Shown here: positions 1 to 15,700 of the stretch, piece after piece
Layout of the letters: every line of letters begins with the position of its first letter
Numbering within the stretch: position 1 is the stretch's first letter
Assembly: GCA_029817715.1 (NCBI GenBank)
Contig: JARUPY010000053.1
Coordinates: forward strand, 36,224 to 100,223
DNA from: Melastoma dodecandrum
Taxonomy: Eukaryota; Streptophyta; Magnoliopsida; Myrtales; Melastomataceae
DNA: 64,000 nucleotides
Direction of reading: 5' to 3'
Program-made: the position numbers and the translations under genes
Notes under the pieces: generated by a model
Databases searched by the model: none
What the model was told of the DNA's origin: nothing
Seen by the model: only the letters and a program-made list of their open reading frames with translations

Positions 1-1403
1 CTGCAACGGGAGAAAGCCCTCTCTACATACCCGCGTAATGACTCGGGGAAAAAACCAGGCTATGAAATAAGAATCGACTCGATAAAGTTAGTTTGCCTCT
101 GCTAAAAGAAGAAGACAGATCCACAAACAAGACAACAGAAGGTAAAGCAACACTTTCCACTCTCAAAGGGCTCTCACTATTTCATTGGATATTTCCTTGT
201 AAAAGAAGGGGAAGTTTCTATCATGCTATGGCTTAAATTTAAATTTAAAAGTCTAGAGAGTCTACTAATAAAATGAATGTCCCCTCCCGAAAGTGCTAAG
301 TAGAGTCACCCTTACCTTCGGCTTAGGATTTGTTGGGATCTGTACTCTGCGAACACTTTGCATAATCGCAGAGGTATTAATCATCTCGGACTTTGAGGAT
401 ACTGCAAATCGGATTGATTGTAGGATACTCGGACTCCCCGACAACTCCGATCACGCCTTGATTCATCGAATCCAACACCAACAACTGATACCACAAAAGA
501 AGAAAATAATAAAAAGAAAATCCCGATCCGACGACCCCTTCGAACAGCTACAACAAATCCAATCTATACTACTAAAACCAGCTCTCCGTCGGCTGACCGA
601 AGTATGCGGAAACAAACGACGACGAATCGACAGGAATGCCGGGGAGAGGAGGAAGACAACAAAGCTGAGCATAAAACCAACCAACTTGGGGGAAATCTCC
701 GAGGTTCGTCTTCCCTGGCAACATAAATATTTATGCCTTTTGCCCCCTTGGTCTATCCCCCAACACCCACAAAATATTTACCGTGAGTTTTTGGGGACAA
801 ATCTGGAATCCTTGCAAGGCGGAAACATCGGATTGGACATAATTGCCGTGCCGTGAAACACGAGGAAAGTTGATGGCTTGCACTCCCTTTGTCGAATATG
901 AATGTCTCCTACATTTTTTTGTCTCGAGCAGCAAGGACAGTATGTGTGTTTGCACCAAACGCCTTATGGATCTAAATTTACATGAGTGGGCCTAATTACA
1001 GTTCGGCCCATAACAGGCCCAGGTAAGGGAGGTTTTGTGTGGGTTTAAGCCTAAGCTCCTTCCCCCCCCCCCCAAGCTTATCTTCCATCTCCTTCCTCTT
1101 ATTGTTTTCTCGTCGCCCATCTGCTCCCGCGCCATCGTCTTTTCCCGTCGTTCGACGCCGTCGGCTGTGGAAGGTAAGCGCAACCTGAGACTCGCTACCC
1201 TCCTCGATCATCGGCGTGTAGTTGCGCTCGCATTCACGATTTTTGTTCCGGCTGTTATCGATTTATTCTCTTCTGCTTTCTCGCTGCTCGACGGTGGGCG
1301 AGTCTTTTTTGGATTTTTTTTTCTATTGTTGTATTCGTAGAATAGGAGAGGATGGAGACGCGCCGATGAGTTGACGGTTGTGCCGTGCTTTGGCAGTGCA
1401 GGA
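1..1403. other. upstream region with site II motifs and 5' UTR of the MRL7-like gene
   Basis: No convincing gene is seen in 1-960; an open frame at 293-856 has no recognisable domain and looks like repeat remnant. Around 980-1022 there are closely spaced TGGGCC/GGCCCA (site II type) motifs: gtgggcc, cggccca and aggccca. These are typical of plant promoters driving organelle-biogenesis and ribosomal genes, and they sit just upstream of the chloroplast gene that starts at 1404. A run of ten or more C lies near 1065-1075. A donor-like GTAAGC near 1172 and an acceptor-like TAG near 1340 suggest an intron in the 5' UTR. The promoter reading is an inference. Confidence 0.4.
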
Positions 1404-2818
1404 ATGACTGCGGCAATCCATCATGCGAATGTCTTGCGGCATCCTCTGATACCACCTCCGATGGGACGTGGAGGTGTGATTTCCGGTCAGATTTATTGTT
1501 TCCTACCCCCGTTTGAGGATAAGGCAGGCCGGATCTGGCTCTCGTCGAGTTCTTTGCTGGTAATGTAGCACTGAGGTCGTTATGCTGAGTCAATTCTTGT
1601 TATTCTCACTATTTCCTGATTCCGACCCCTGATTGCCAAGAATTTCCAATAAGTAGGGAAAATTGAATGAGAAGTATGCAGTAAGAGCTTCGAAGATAGG
1701 GGAAATTTTAAATTCAGTGTATGGGGAGAAAGACCGAGAGGACGAAGGCAGTGATGAGGATGAAGATGACAGGAATAAGAGTCAACAACAAGCGAACGAC
1801 CCTTATCTCATGGATATGGAAGAGAGACGAGAGTGGAGGAGGACAATTAGGCGGGTTATAAGTGAAAGCCCTGAAGTACAGGAAGAAGTAGATCCCGAGG
1901 TGAAGAGGACAAAGATGCAGAAGCTGTTAGAGGACTACCAACTTGTTGTCGAGGAGGATGACCCCGATTGGCCGGAAGATGCAGATGGACGGGGCTTTAA
2001 CTTTGACCAGTTCTTCAACAAGATCACCATAAAGAATGTCAGAAAAGACGACGAAGATTATGATAGTGAGAATGAGATTGTGTGGAAAGATGACAACTAT
2101 ATCCGCCCTATCAAGGACATCACTTCTGCCGAGTGGGAGGAAACCGTGTGCAAAGATATGAGTCCTTTGATTGTTCTTGTTCACAACCGGTACAGAAGGT
2201 TAGTGTTTGTGCTGATCAATCTTATTTGATTGCTTTGTCTAGGGTTATGCCACAATAGTTTTAGGTGGTGTAGATTGGAAGCTTCTCAATCTTCCCATTA
2301 GTTGGCTATTGCTAACAGTGCCCATACTTTATTTGATCATATCAGACCAAAACAGAATGAAAAGATACGTAATGAACTGGAGAATGCAGTCCACATAATC
2401 TGGAACTGCAGGCTACCGTCACCAAGAGTAAGAGATGATGCTCAGTCTATTCAGTGGTTAACTTTTCACTTGGGGATTGTTTCTTACTGTATGCCGTTTG
2501 CAACAGTGTGTTGCCATTGATGCCATTAAGGATCCGGAACTTGTTTCTGTATTGAAAGTCTCCACATTTCCCGAGGTCATCTTCACTAAATCTGGGAAAA
2601 TTCTATATCGTGAGAAAGGTATCAATGAGTTCAAGATTTGGTTTTAAGTTAGGTTCCAGAAATATTTTGTTTTCGCTTAGAAGCTTGTGACTATCATTTC
2701 AGTGGTTCGAACTGCTGAAGAATTTTCAAAAATTATGGCCTTTTTTTACTACGGAGCAGCGAAGCCAAATGATATGGATCCTATTGAAGACGGCCAGGAA
2801 AGTATCCCTCTGGTTTGA
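1404..2818 (+). CDS. MRL7L: MRL7 / MRL7-L (SVR4/NCP-type) chloroplast biogenesis protein
   Basis: Five exons, 1404-1559, 1657-2198, 2346-2427, 2507-2618 and 2703-2818, join in phase to give 335 residues. The first about 50 residues (from the first in-frame ATG, MTAAIHHAN) are rich in Ser/Pro/basic residues and look like a chloroplast transit peptide. An acidic stretch (GSDEDEDDRN) and a conserved body (DPDWPEDADGRGFNFDQFF, SAEWEETV) follow. The C-terminal half (PLIVLVHNRYR, FPEVIFTKSGKILYRE, MAFFYYGAAKP) is the thioredoxin-like fold of this family, without a CxxC redox motif. In Arabidopsis MRL7 (SVR4/RCB/ECB1) and MRL7-L (SVR4L/NCP) are dual plastid/nuclear proteins needed for plastid-encoded RNA polymerase activation and greening. 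Which paralogue this is cannot be settled by eye. MRL7-L is favoured because the ALS small-subunit gene, its Arabidopsis neighbour, is also in the window. Confidence 0.9.
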
Positions 2819-3868
2819 CTTGGGTAGATTGAATGTGAGACAATGTCCGGTAATGTACGCTAGCTAGTTGTTTAAGGAGATATCATTTGCTCCACTTTCT
2901 CGTGTATATGTAAGATTAGTCATGGTGAAAATAGCTTATGCAATTAACCTTTATAATTTTTGTATGTTACAATGTCATGTTGCTGTTGCTGCTTGGTTCC
3001 ATCGATTTTGGTAGGCATCTGATTGGAATATCCTGTTCTGAACTGACTCGTGTCAATGCTTATTTACTTATAAATATTTTTAACGGTGTATGTAGCTGAG
3101 TGAATTTCTGCTGTGCATTCATTGATGTTGGATGAGGAAGAGATATTGGGTAGCCATCTGCTGTTATTCGGCTATTTTTATCCCATTCAACAACTGAAAT
3201 TGCCTATCTGATTCTTGGTCTAATTGGGCTTTTCTCTATAGTATAGCTTGAATCAAATATCTGGATGGTAAGCCATGTCTTCGTTGTACGACTTGAGCTT
3301 ATAGATGACTTGGCGCCTGACACTATTCTGGAATATGATGATGGAAGGAGGGTGAAGTTTTTCCGGAAATTTTATTACCAGATGATGATTTCAGCATTAA
3401 TTAGTCATGTGAAGCTTTTCCTTTTCTTCTTTCCTTGAGGATTTAGCGTGAAAGATAGATATGTTATGACATGTTTCAGACATTGGCTTACTGAGCTAAC
3501 TATCTCCTGTACAATGCATATAAGAAAGAAAACTTAAGAAGAGCAAAGGGACCCTTTTCTTTCTCTCTGCTTTCCCATCTTAATGACACGGCTATTTCTG
3601 TACTGTTTTTCTTTGGAGTTGAGCTTTGGCAAACATTTGACAGTTCCTTAGAATCATTAATTTCATCAACACAGAAAAGAAGGCCGGTAAAATACAAGAA
3701 ATGCTTGCCACTGCATATGTGGCATCAACAATGTACGGAGAGTACTTCATCTCATTTTTTGCTAAGTGATTGTCCAAAATACAATTGATGCATGGATTTG
3801 GTAGCCGAGGACGTTTTGATTGCTCCTCTCAAGAGATCCATCTGGTTTTTCGAGTGCGTGGCCAGAAC
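2819..3868. other. intergenic, no gene seen
   Basis: About 1 kb of AT-rich sequence holding the 3' UTR of the upstream gene and then the 3' flank of the convergent minus-strand gene ending at 3869. The open frames here are short and match nothing I recognise. Confidence 0.5.
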
Positions 3869-4753
3869 TTAATGGTTGTGAAGACCGCAACAACAGAAAG
3901 TCTTGTGATAATGGAATCGGAAGGCAAAAAGTTGGAAAGGATTCGAGCCATCGAACTTGCAGCTTGATGCTCCAACAGTCCGTTTTTGGCCTTTCGCTCC
4001 AAAAACTGTGAGGCATTTGCCGGTGCTACCATTGACCCAGAATCCAAATTTTCGGTGGTTTAACTTCTTTGGAGGGTTAATGAGTTTCCAATCTGCTTGT
4101 GCTATGTCCTTCAGCGACTTCAATGATCTCAGGCTTACCTTTCCGGTGTTGTCAGCTGTGAGATAGCTCTGTCCGCCTGAACACTTATCCATGTAATTGC
4201 TGAATCTGTGGAATTGGATGGAATTATTATGTTTGTATGACATTGTTTTACCATGCGTGTAGACTATAGACATACAATTGTTTAAACAGTCTTTTTTTTT
4301 TCTGTCAGACAGAGAAATATGATAATCACACTCCCTAATTGAGAAATCGATCTGAGCTGCTAGCTGCAAACAATCCTAGAGAAGGGATGATATTTTCTTC
4401 AAGGCTAATCATAACTGTTACCTGTGATAACCAGATTTGGAGCCAGAGGTCGATTTCCATCCATAATAGGAATTGTACTTGGAGGATTTTCCTCCTTTGA
4501 TGTCTGGCACAGAGTAAACTCCTCTGTCCTTGGCATCGACAAAATCAGACTGCAAAGCTCCGGCAATCAAAGAATCATCCCAAGTGGTCATGTGGGGGTA
4601 GGATTCACTTGGCGGGCACACCTTTGTATCGCATTTGGAGCATTGGCTGCAGAGTCGATCACTCTTCAGTGCTATTTCGAGATCATTCTTGGCAGTACCA
4701 CCACTCAACAGAGCCAGCAAGCAGAGGGATACAAGGAGGATGTATTCCTTCAT
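3869..4753 (-). CDS. small secreted protein with a possible beta-trefoil-like C-terminal half; family not recognised
   Basis: Two exons on the minus strand, 4753-4422 and 4205-3869, joined by a 216-bp GT-AG intron with matching phase (CAG|GTAAC donor, TTCCACAG acceptor), give 222 residues. The start MKEYILLVSL was chosen because it opens a textbook signal peptide (hydrophobic LLVSLCLLALLSG, then a TAKN cleavage context). The mature protein starts with a Cys-rich stretch (LCSQCSKCDTKVCPP). The second exon contains QSYLTADNTGKVSLRS, FGFWVNGSTGKCLTVF and FDGSNPFQLFAF, a pattern reminiscent of ricin-B-like repeats (GKCLTV plus a Q-x-F/W end), but this is only suggestive. Probably an apoplastic protein. 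It is convergent with the MRL7-like gene. I do not recognise the orthologue. Confidence 0.6.
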
Positions 4754-6728
4754 GATTGCTGGCAGGTACCCTGTTGCGGTGTCCCTCTCGATGGGATCTG
4801 CCTGTTTTATACTCCATCTTGTCCTCGAATTCATCGGTTTCGGAAGTTTCCATTCCAGGCCTGGTTTAATTAATGGCGAACTTTTGTCAGGATTAGTTGT
4901 CCGTTGGACGAATCTCCTTCGAGGACTAAAAACCATTGCCGCCTTTCATTTTTTATCATAATATATTTTTGCAGCTTCGGTATTAACTTCTTCTCACGAG
5001 ATATTTATGCACTTGGGCGCACTATGTATTGGCTACCACCACAAATTTTGTACGTCTTTGGAAGCCCAATATCTGTTTTGTTTGTTGATTTAAAATTTAA
5101 GTAGAAGGTTTCTGCAATGTCATTGTATTGTACAAATGGTTGAGAAGGTGACCAACCCTTTGTGTCATCTCCTGAATGCAGCTTCTTTATTCTAACTGGA
5201 GAAGTCGATTCCACAAATTTTGAATGTGTAGTGTTAGCGATTGACTTGTCAGACAGGAACTAGACTACATTTCTTCAAGGGTAATGATATTTCCTGGGTT
5301 CGTTCTTGAGTTTTCCAGGTAACCTACTGTCTTCCCCAAAAGAATCTGGGTGGCTTGGAGTGAGAACTGGAGTGTTAAGCAGATTGTGATCTGCAGAGAA
5401 TGCATGTGTAGGACTGGTTAGTATCTGCAACTTTGACCGGAAAGACCTTGTTTGTGGAATAGTTCTTCTAAATGATTACCTGATACTGGTGCTGCTGGTT
5501 TAATTGTGGCTACGAAGAACTGGCAATATGATAAATAAGAAGGTTAATGGGATGACATTGTCGTTGAAGTATGAGAGGACGTCGTCATTTTGAGTTTTTT
5601 AGTCGTGGCCTTAACTGAAACAATTTTTCCCTGGTCTTACTAGTGAAAAAGGGTGGATTAACTGGTATCCAGTCGTTCAGTGCTGGCTAGATGGAAATAC
5701 ACAATTCTGAGAAAGGAGTTGTATCGACGGGCGACCTAATGGGGGTCATGCCTTTTGTTTCGATCAGAGCACACCTTCTTTGGTGACTAAACTGAATGGC
5801 ATGGGGAGTGTGTTATTCGACAAAGTATAGACAAGGTTTTAGGAGCTTGGTACCTGTGCTTTTAACTTCTTTTCCGGAAAAATTTAGGTGAATCAGGCTG
5901 ATTTTGCACAATGTCCTTAGTTTTTCTTTTAAATTCCTTATTCGGTGAAGGCATGTGTAGATGTAACATGGGAACGGAATTTCGTTTTGCTGGCCTTTGG
6001 TGGTTTGGCAGAGTTGCGCGTGCCGTCTTACAGCATGGGTGATGCCGAGGCGGAACACCCGGAGCGACACCTGCATTGTTCTGCCTGGCTTTTCGTCTCA
6101 AACCACCGATGGCTTTGCCAACCTGTCGCGTTATGGACAAGAAGTTGCTCTTCAGGCATAGATTTCTCCGGCAATGTTGGTGTCCTCTCTGACTCAATTA
6201 GCTAGAGGCCGTCTGAGGTCGCCTATGCTTCGGGAGCCATTTTTTCCATATCAGGACGAGGACGAAAGTTGACGGGAACTCCCAGGCTGTCCATTCCATT
6301 CCATTCCCCCTGGCCACGAAAATCGGATCCAATTCCTGTTGCCCTTGTCTGTCCCTCGAAACATTTCACCCAGGACAAACTCCGGGCGAGCTAGGGAGAG
6401 CGATAGAAGGACGAAGAGATGCCAATTATTATTGGCTCTTCCTAGGTGTTTCTCAAGCTTTTCTTGTCCTGAAAACAGAAACGGTCCAACGAGGTTGTAG
6501 CAGTCTTCTGCCACTATTAACCAAACAAGTCTCCCTTCTATTGTAACTCTTCATTCAGTCCAAACTCCAATTCTTTCTGTTTGTGGTTTCAACCGGTACT
6601 GTCTTGTTAACTTTTATTTTTTGCTTTAGCCCACCGTCTTTGACGTGACGATGCCTCGACGAAGTCACCATCTGACCTAGGTGTCCAGTCGGGCAGGAAA
6701 GCATCCGATTGCTCCAGAACTGGACCAT
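4754..6728. other. intergenic, no supported gene
   Basis: Nearly 2 kb upstream of the secreted-protein gene. The TATAAT-like and AT-rich tracts just above 4753 could be its promoter. Several open frames of 60-110 codons occur on both strands (for example 5862-6197 and 6251-6514 on minus), but none shows a domain, a homologue I know, or a consistent splice pattern. Short ones overlap each other on opposite strands, which argues against coding. Confidence 0.4.
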
Positions 6729-7001
6729 TCATTGTTTCCATGGTCTACCCATGTTTTCCTCAAGGCCAAACCTCTTCCCAAACAAATATTCCACGGCCAA
6801 GCCATGATCGCGGTTCGTTTCGCTGGAAGGCTGCGGAGGTGTCATGAGACGGAAATGACGTAGCGATCGGGTCCGGCCACCAGTGGGGTAGAAGTCGGAG
6901 ACGTTGTAGGTTCGTGCTGTGGCCAAAGAGAGGCACTCGTAGCGGCTCCTCACCATGTTCCTCTCTAGTGCACTGTCCACAGTTGGGATCAGGCCTTCCA
7001 T
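6729..7001 (-). CDS. small plant-specific protein (MEGLIP...YECLS family)
   Basis: Single-exon reading frame of 90 residues on the minus strand, starting MEGLIPTVDSALERN and continuing RSRYECLSLATARTYNVSDFYP. This N-terminus resembles a family of uncharacterised land-plant proteins of about 90-120 residues that begin MEGL-(I/L)-P, carry a basic segment, then (Q/E)CLS and a DFY motif. No biochemical role is known to me for the family; some members are reported as stress-responsive. No signal peptide or membrane segment is visible. The gene lies divergently from ITPK4. The conserved part is only about the first 45 residues; the rest is low-similarity and basic. It could be a diverged copy or an accidental frame, so confidence is moderate. 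Confidence 0.5.
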   Translation of the reverse strand: MEGLIPTVDSALERNMVRSRYECLSLATARTYNVSDFYPTGGRTRSLRHFRLMTPPQPSSETNRDHGLAVEYLFGKRFGLEENMGRPWKQ

Positions 7002-7497
7002 TGTTGCCTTGGAATATTGTTGTAGAGGGGAGAAGGGATGGGATTAGTACCAATCCGGTCTTCACCTCAATCATCCTCTGAGAGGGGAGGCAAAGTCATG
7101 TATTGACTGGCATAAAACTAATCATAATTTAGAGGATATGAAATTGATTCCCCATTTTCATCTAGAAGTCGAAGAATCAAAAAAAAAATTATGTTGACCA
7201 ACCTCCAAACCCACCTCTTTTTTTTCAATTAATGGATAGGTTTAGCCTAATAAAAGGAGGATCCTTGGGTGCCCGGTTGTGATTTATGCCTTAGATTGAG
7301 TAGATTGTGATTTTCACTGGGGAGAACAGTAATGGATTAAATTGAATAAATAAATGTTCTTGAATTATAGTAATCATAGAATTTTTAGGGGCCACTATGA
7401 AAAGATGTCGGACGGACGCTGTCGCAGTGCAAAAGTAAAAAAAGGATTCGCAGTAGAGCAGGGAGGGAAGAAGAGGGGAAAAAACATGGGATGTGGA
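7002..7497. other. divergent intergenic region between small protein and ITPK4
   Basis: About 500 bp, AT-rich, with an A9 run near 7180 and a T8 run near 7220. It must contain the promoters of both divergent genes. No distinct element beyond AT-rich tracts is identified. Confidence 0.35.
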
Positions 7498-11830
<4,333 letters not shown>

Positions 11831-12768
11831 TTGAAATGGGGTCTCATCTTGAGTTTCAAGTTTCATGGCCAATGTTAGTCAAAGAGGCCGATCCATCTAT
11901 GTTACCTGTCGCTTTACTGGATTTGGCAAACTCTTATATATGGTTGGATTCAGTCCTTTAAGTTGTTGTGACCATGCCCATGTAATCTTTTAATATTCGT
12001 TGTTTATCACTAGAATTACTAGTTCACGATGGTATAACGAATGTCCCTTTGCAGGTCATCGTTTCCTTTGTATTAATTAACGGTCATTTTACAATGCTCT
12101 CTTTGGGCTTTGGTGGATACTAATTGGGTCTGGGTTTCATGGATGAACAACAGTAGGCCCACTGCTCGCCGGAGGGTTCAAAATCAACCCAATAAGCCCT
12201 CGGCCGCCGTCGCCGCCTCAGCCGCGTCCGACCAGCCCCTCGCCTCCTCCTCCGCCATCAGAGGTCAGCCACTGTTAACTCAATCTTCTTCGCTTATGTT
12301 TCTCCCGAATTAGGGTTTTGTTGAGGTTATTCTGAAATGCGGCTCAAACACAGAGCAGCCTCTCACACACAGGAAACAACTCACGGCAGAATTTTAATCA
12401 CTATCGTTACCTGAATTACACCAGTACAATTAGCCTCCATCTCCATCTTCCTCACGCTACCTTCTACACCAACATTCTCTTCCCCCATTTGTTGTGTTTT
12501 TACCTTATTGCCCTTCGCAGGGGCACGATTTGGGCCTTCGAGGCATTCCGATGCAGTCCAGTCCTTCCATACCCGACGGCCTTCCTCTCTCGATTCACTA
12601 TTGGCCCTTCCCTGAGCCATTCCCTCCGCCACATTCTGTCGCTTGTACTTGTCCTGAGCCCTACGGTACTCCGACTCTGATTCCCGATCGGTGCTCTTTG
12701 AAGGAAAGGTTTTGCTCGTTGCCTGCTCAGCCTGTTTTGATTTTTTGGGATAAGTTTTTGGAAGATAA
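11831..12768. other. intergenic/5' region of RPL24; possible orphan first exon near 12144
   Basis: Contains the ITPK4 3' UTR and the upstream region of the ribosomal gene. A frame from ATG 12144 (MNNSRPTARRRVQNQ...ASSSAIRG) is Ala/Ser-rich and ends at a donor-like AG|GTCAGC near 12264, as a first coding exon would. No downstream exon in phase could be found before RPL24 begins, and no homologue is recognised. AGGCCCA and TTGGGTC motifs near 12120-12155 resemble site II promoter elements. Frames at 12381-12797 (minus) and 12494-12997 (plus) overlap each other and RPL24 exon 1, and are not supported. Confidence 0.3.
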
Positions 12769-15700
12769 ATGGGTTGGAAGGCCGCTCGGAAGCTCATTCA
12801 GAACTGGAAGATTCTGCGCGGAGATAACGTGGGAGCTGATTGTTGAACGAATTTTTGATCCCGTTATCTGCTTTCGTGAAGTCCGTGGTGAGTTGATGTC
12901 GTGGTGTTCTCGCAGGAAACGGACTAACGTCGGAAATATTTGGCAATTGGACTCACAGGGAAATGTACGTGGTCGCCAGAAAAATGAATTTCAATGATAA
13001 AAGATACGACTGTTCAGATTCAGAGTTTCGAAAGAGAACTTAGAATCTTATAGCCATAAAAATGAACGGAAAAGGGGTGATACGGCTGACGTAGGCGTCG
13101 TAGACTCGCTGCTGACGTCGTAGTCTCGCTGCTGACGTCGTAGACTCGATACAGTGCGCTGCGCCGTAGACTCGTGTGACGGTAGTAGTGCTGGCGGAGG
13201 GTTGTTGCCCCGGTTACGGTTGCTCGCCGGGACGGTGGAAGTGCTGGCGGAGGGTTGTTGCCTCGGTTATGGTTGTTCGCCGGGACGGTGGAATTGTTGG
13301 CGGACTGTGATCACCAAAGCTACGGTTGCTCACTCTGGTGTTGGAGGTAGTGACCAAATAACCCAGGCCGAGGTATCTACTAAAGTCTAAGGGTGACGAG
13401 CAATGCAAATCTGTGTTTGGCTGATTGATCGTGATTTTTCCTAAGGAGAATATGTTCCCCTTTTATACTGAATCTTGCAAGACTTGAGTGCTGAACACGT
13501 TTGACACGTTCTTAGGATATTTTGAAGGTCGTGGCCTTCTCAATCAATTCCCTAGAATCTTGGTAACAACCTGACTGGTATACGTGGCTTTTATCCAACT
13601 TAACCACTTCTCTTTCTTAAATTAATTATATTAAATCAAATCCTCATATTTTCCTCTATCTGAAGATCTTTCCAAATGGGAACGTGGCCCCATAATCTTC
13701 TTCCCGAAAATCTTGGAGTCAAGATCTTTTCTAACCCTCGTAGACACGGACCCTCGTAGACTTAGACCCCGTAGACTTGATCCCGACAGTCCTTTGTAGA
13801 CTTAGTACTTCCCTGGCGGGTTCACACAAAAGTGGGCTTAGACTTATGATTTCTTATAATTAAGCCCAAGATTTTTGCCATGTCAACATAAGCCCCCCTC
13901 TTAGGGTGAGACGATCTTAGCTGAGAGTCTAACTAGCATTGTGAAGTGGTTTGGATTACGAATAAAGAAACTTAAAACGAAATAAACTTTGGGGATTTAA
14001 AACCTAACGCCAAATTGCGTGATCCCTTAGTATTTGCCAAACTCTATAAGCCCGTGTAGGTTGGATCACTATGTCTATGTACTTATTTTGTTGTGCAAGA
14101 CGTTATCTTAAATCGTGTTGCAAGCCACCCGGGTCAAAGGGCAAGTGGCACCATAATAATGGGTTGGCCATTATTGTTTCTCCAGGTGCTCATAGTTCAT
14201 GCTCGGGAATTTCAAGGTTCTCTACGAAGTTAACCACTGGTTGGAAAGTATGAAAAGTATGAATTGTAATTTCATTTTTTAATGGTTGAACGTCGATTAC
14301 ACGCACATAATTTGGCATAACTTGTTCTACCACTTGTACCCAAACATCTTTAAGGGTTGGCAGACCAAATTGCTTAACTTTATCAACCTCTAGCGACGGG
14401 TTTATTCTGACATCTACATCAATAGGAGATGTTGTTATGGGCACGTACTCCTCCGTGGGTGTTTTTGGTACGAATGAATAATTTGTTACGGGAGGTTCGG
14501 GAGTGGGGATATAACCCTCGACGGAAGGTTCCGTATGAAAACTCTCTCTTCGTCGATGTAAATGAGCATTGTTCGCATACTCATTTATTTTGAAGCCCCC
14601 AAGTAAAGTTTTCGAAAATTTGTGCCGGGACGAAAGAGTTGGGCTGCCTGGCTCTATTGGCTTTATGAGTATACTCGTCCCAATCTACATCGTCGTTGTC
14701 GTAGAAATGGTCAAGACTAATCATTTTCGTAGACTCGTCGCGAGTCCTTTCCCAGTTTTTTGGCTTTGCAGCGGCGCTTGGCCGGTTTAAGGCACTGATT
14801 TGCTCCAGTATCTGAATTATATTGTCTTGTAGCCTAGTGAAACGCCTGTCCATCAAGTTTTTTGTATCATTAAATTCTTTATAGAACTCAAGCCTAGTGG
14901 GTTGAGTATGTGCCCCGAAAGAGTGTTGAGTTGTAGCCACTTGGCTTCCTAGAGCCGTGGTCTCCTCCTTTGCGTATCCTGCTATATTCTGACCGTCTCC
15001 ATCTAATGGAGGTGGAGGGTCGCGATTAACCCAACTCCTGGTATTCTTTGCCATGTGAGTATTAACTCGGCTCCCACTGTGGTCGCCAAAGACGTGTTCG
15101 CGTAGGAAACGGACCACGTCGGAAATATTTGGCAATTGGACTCACAGGGAAATGTATGTGGTCGCCAGAAAGATGAATTTCAATGATAAAAGATACGACT
15201 GTACAAATTCAGGGTTTCGAAAGAGAATTTAGAATCTTACAGCCATAAAAATGAACGGAAAAGGGGTGATACGGCTGACGTAGGCATCGTAGACTCGCTG
15301 CTGACGCCGTAGACTCGCTGCTGACGTCGTAGACTCGATACAGTGCGATGCGCCGTAGACTCGTGTGACGGTAGTAGTGCTGGCGGAGGGTTGTTGCCAT
15401 GGTTACGGTTGCTCGCCGGGACGGTGGAAGTGCTGGCGGAGGGTTGTTGCCTCGGATACGGTTGCTCGCCGGGACGGTGGAAGTGTTGGCGGACGGTGAT
15501 CACCAAAGCTATGGTTGCTCACTCTGGTGTTGGAGGTAGTGACCAAATAACCCAGGCCGAGGTATCTACTAAAGTCTAAGGGTGACGAGCAATGCAAATC
15601 TGTGTTTGGCTGATTGATCGTGATTTTTCCTAAGGAGAATTTGTTCCCCTTTTATACTGAATCTTGCAAGGCTTGAGTGCTGAACACGTTTGACACGTTC

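Noticed and set aside
293..856. 187-codon open frame on the plus strand, overlapped by a minus-strand frame
   Set aside because: No domain, no splice partners, biased lysine/arginine runs and an overlapping antisense frame; more likely repeat remnant than a gene.
12494..12997. 167-codon plus-strand frame and the 138-codon minus frame over the same DNA
   Set aside because: Both overlap the well-supported RPL24 exon 1 in other frames, and one crosses into the LTR.
13154..13408. Paired open frames inside the LTR (also at 15343-15597)
   Set aside because: They occur identically in both LTRs and come from the internal tandem repeats; not genes.
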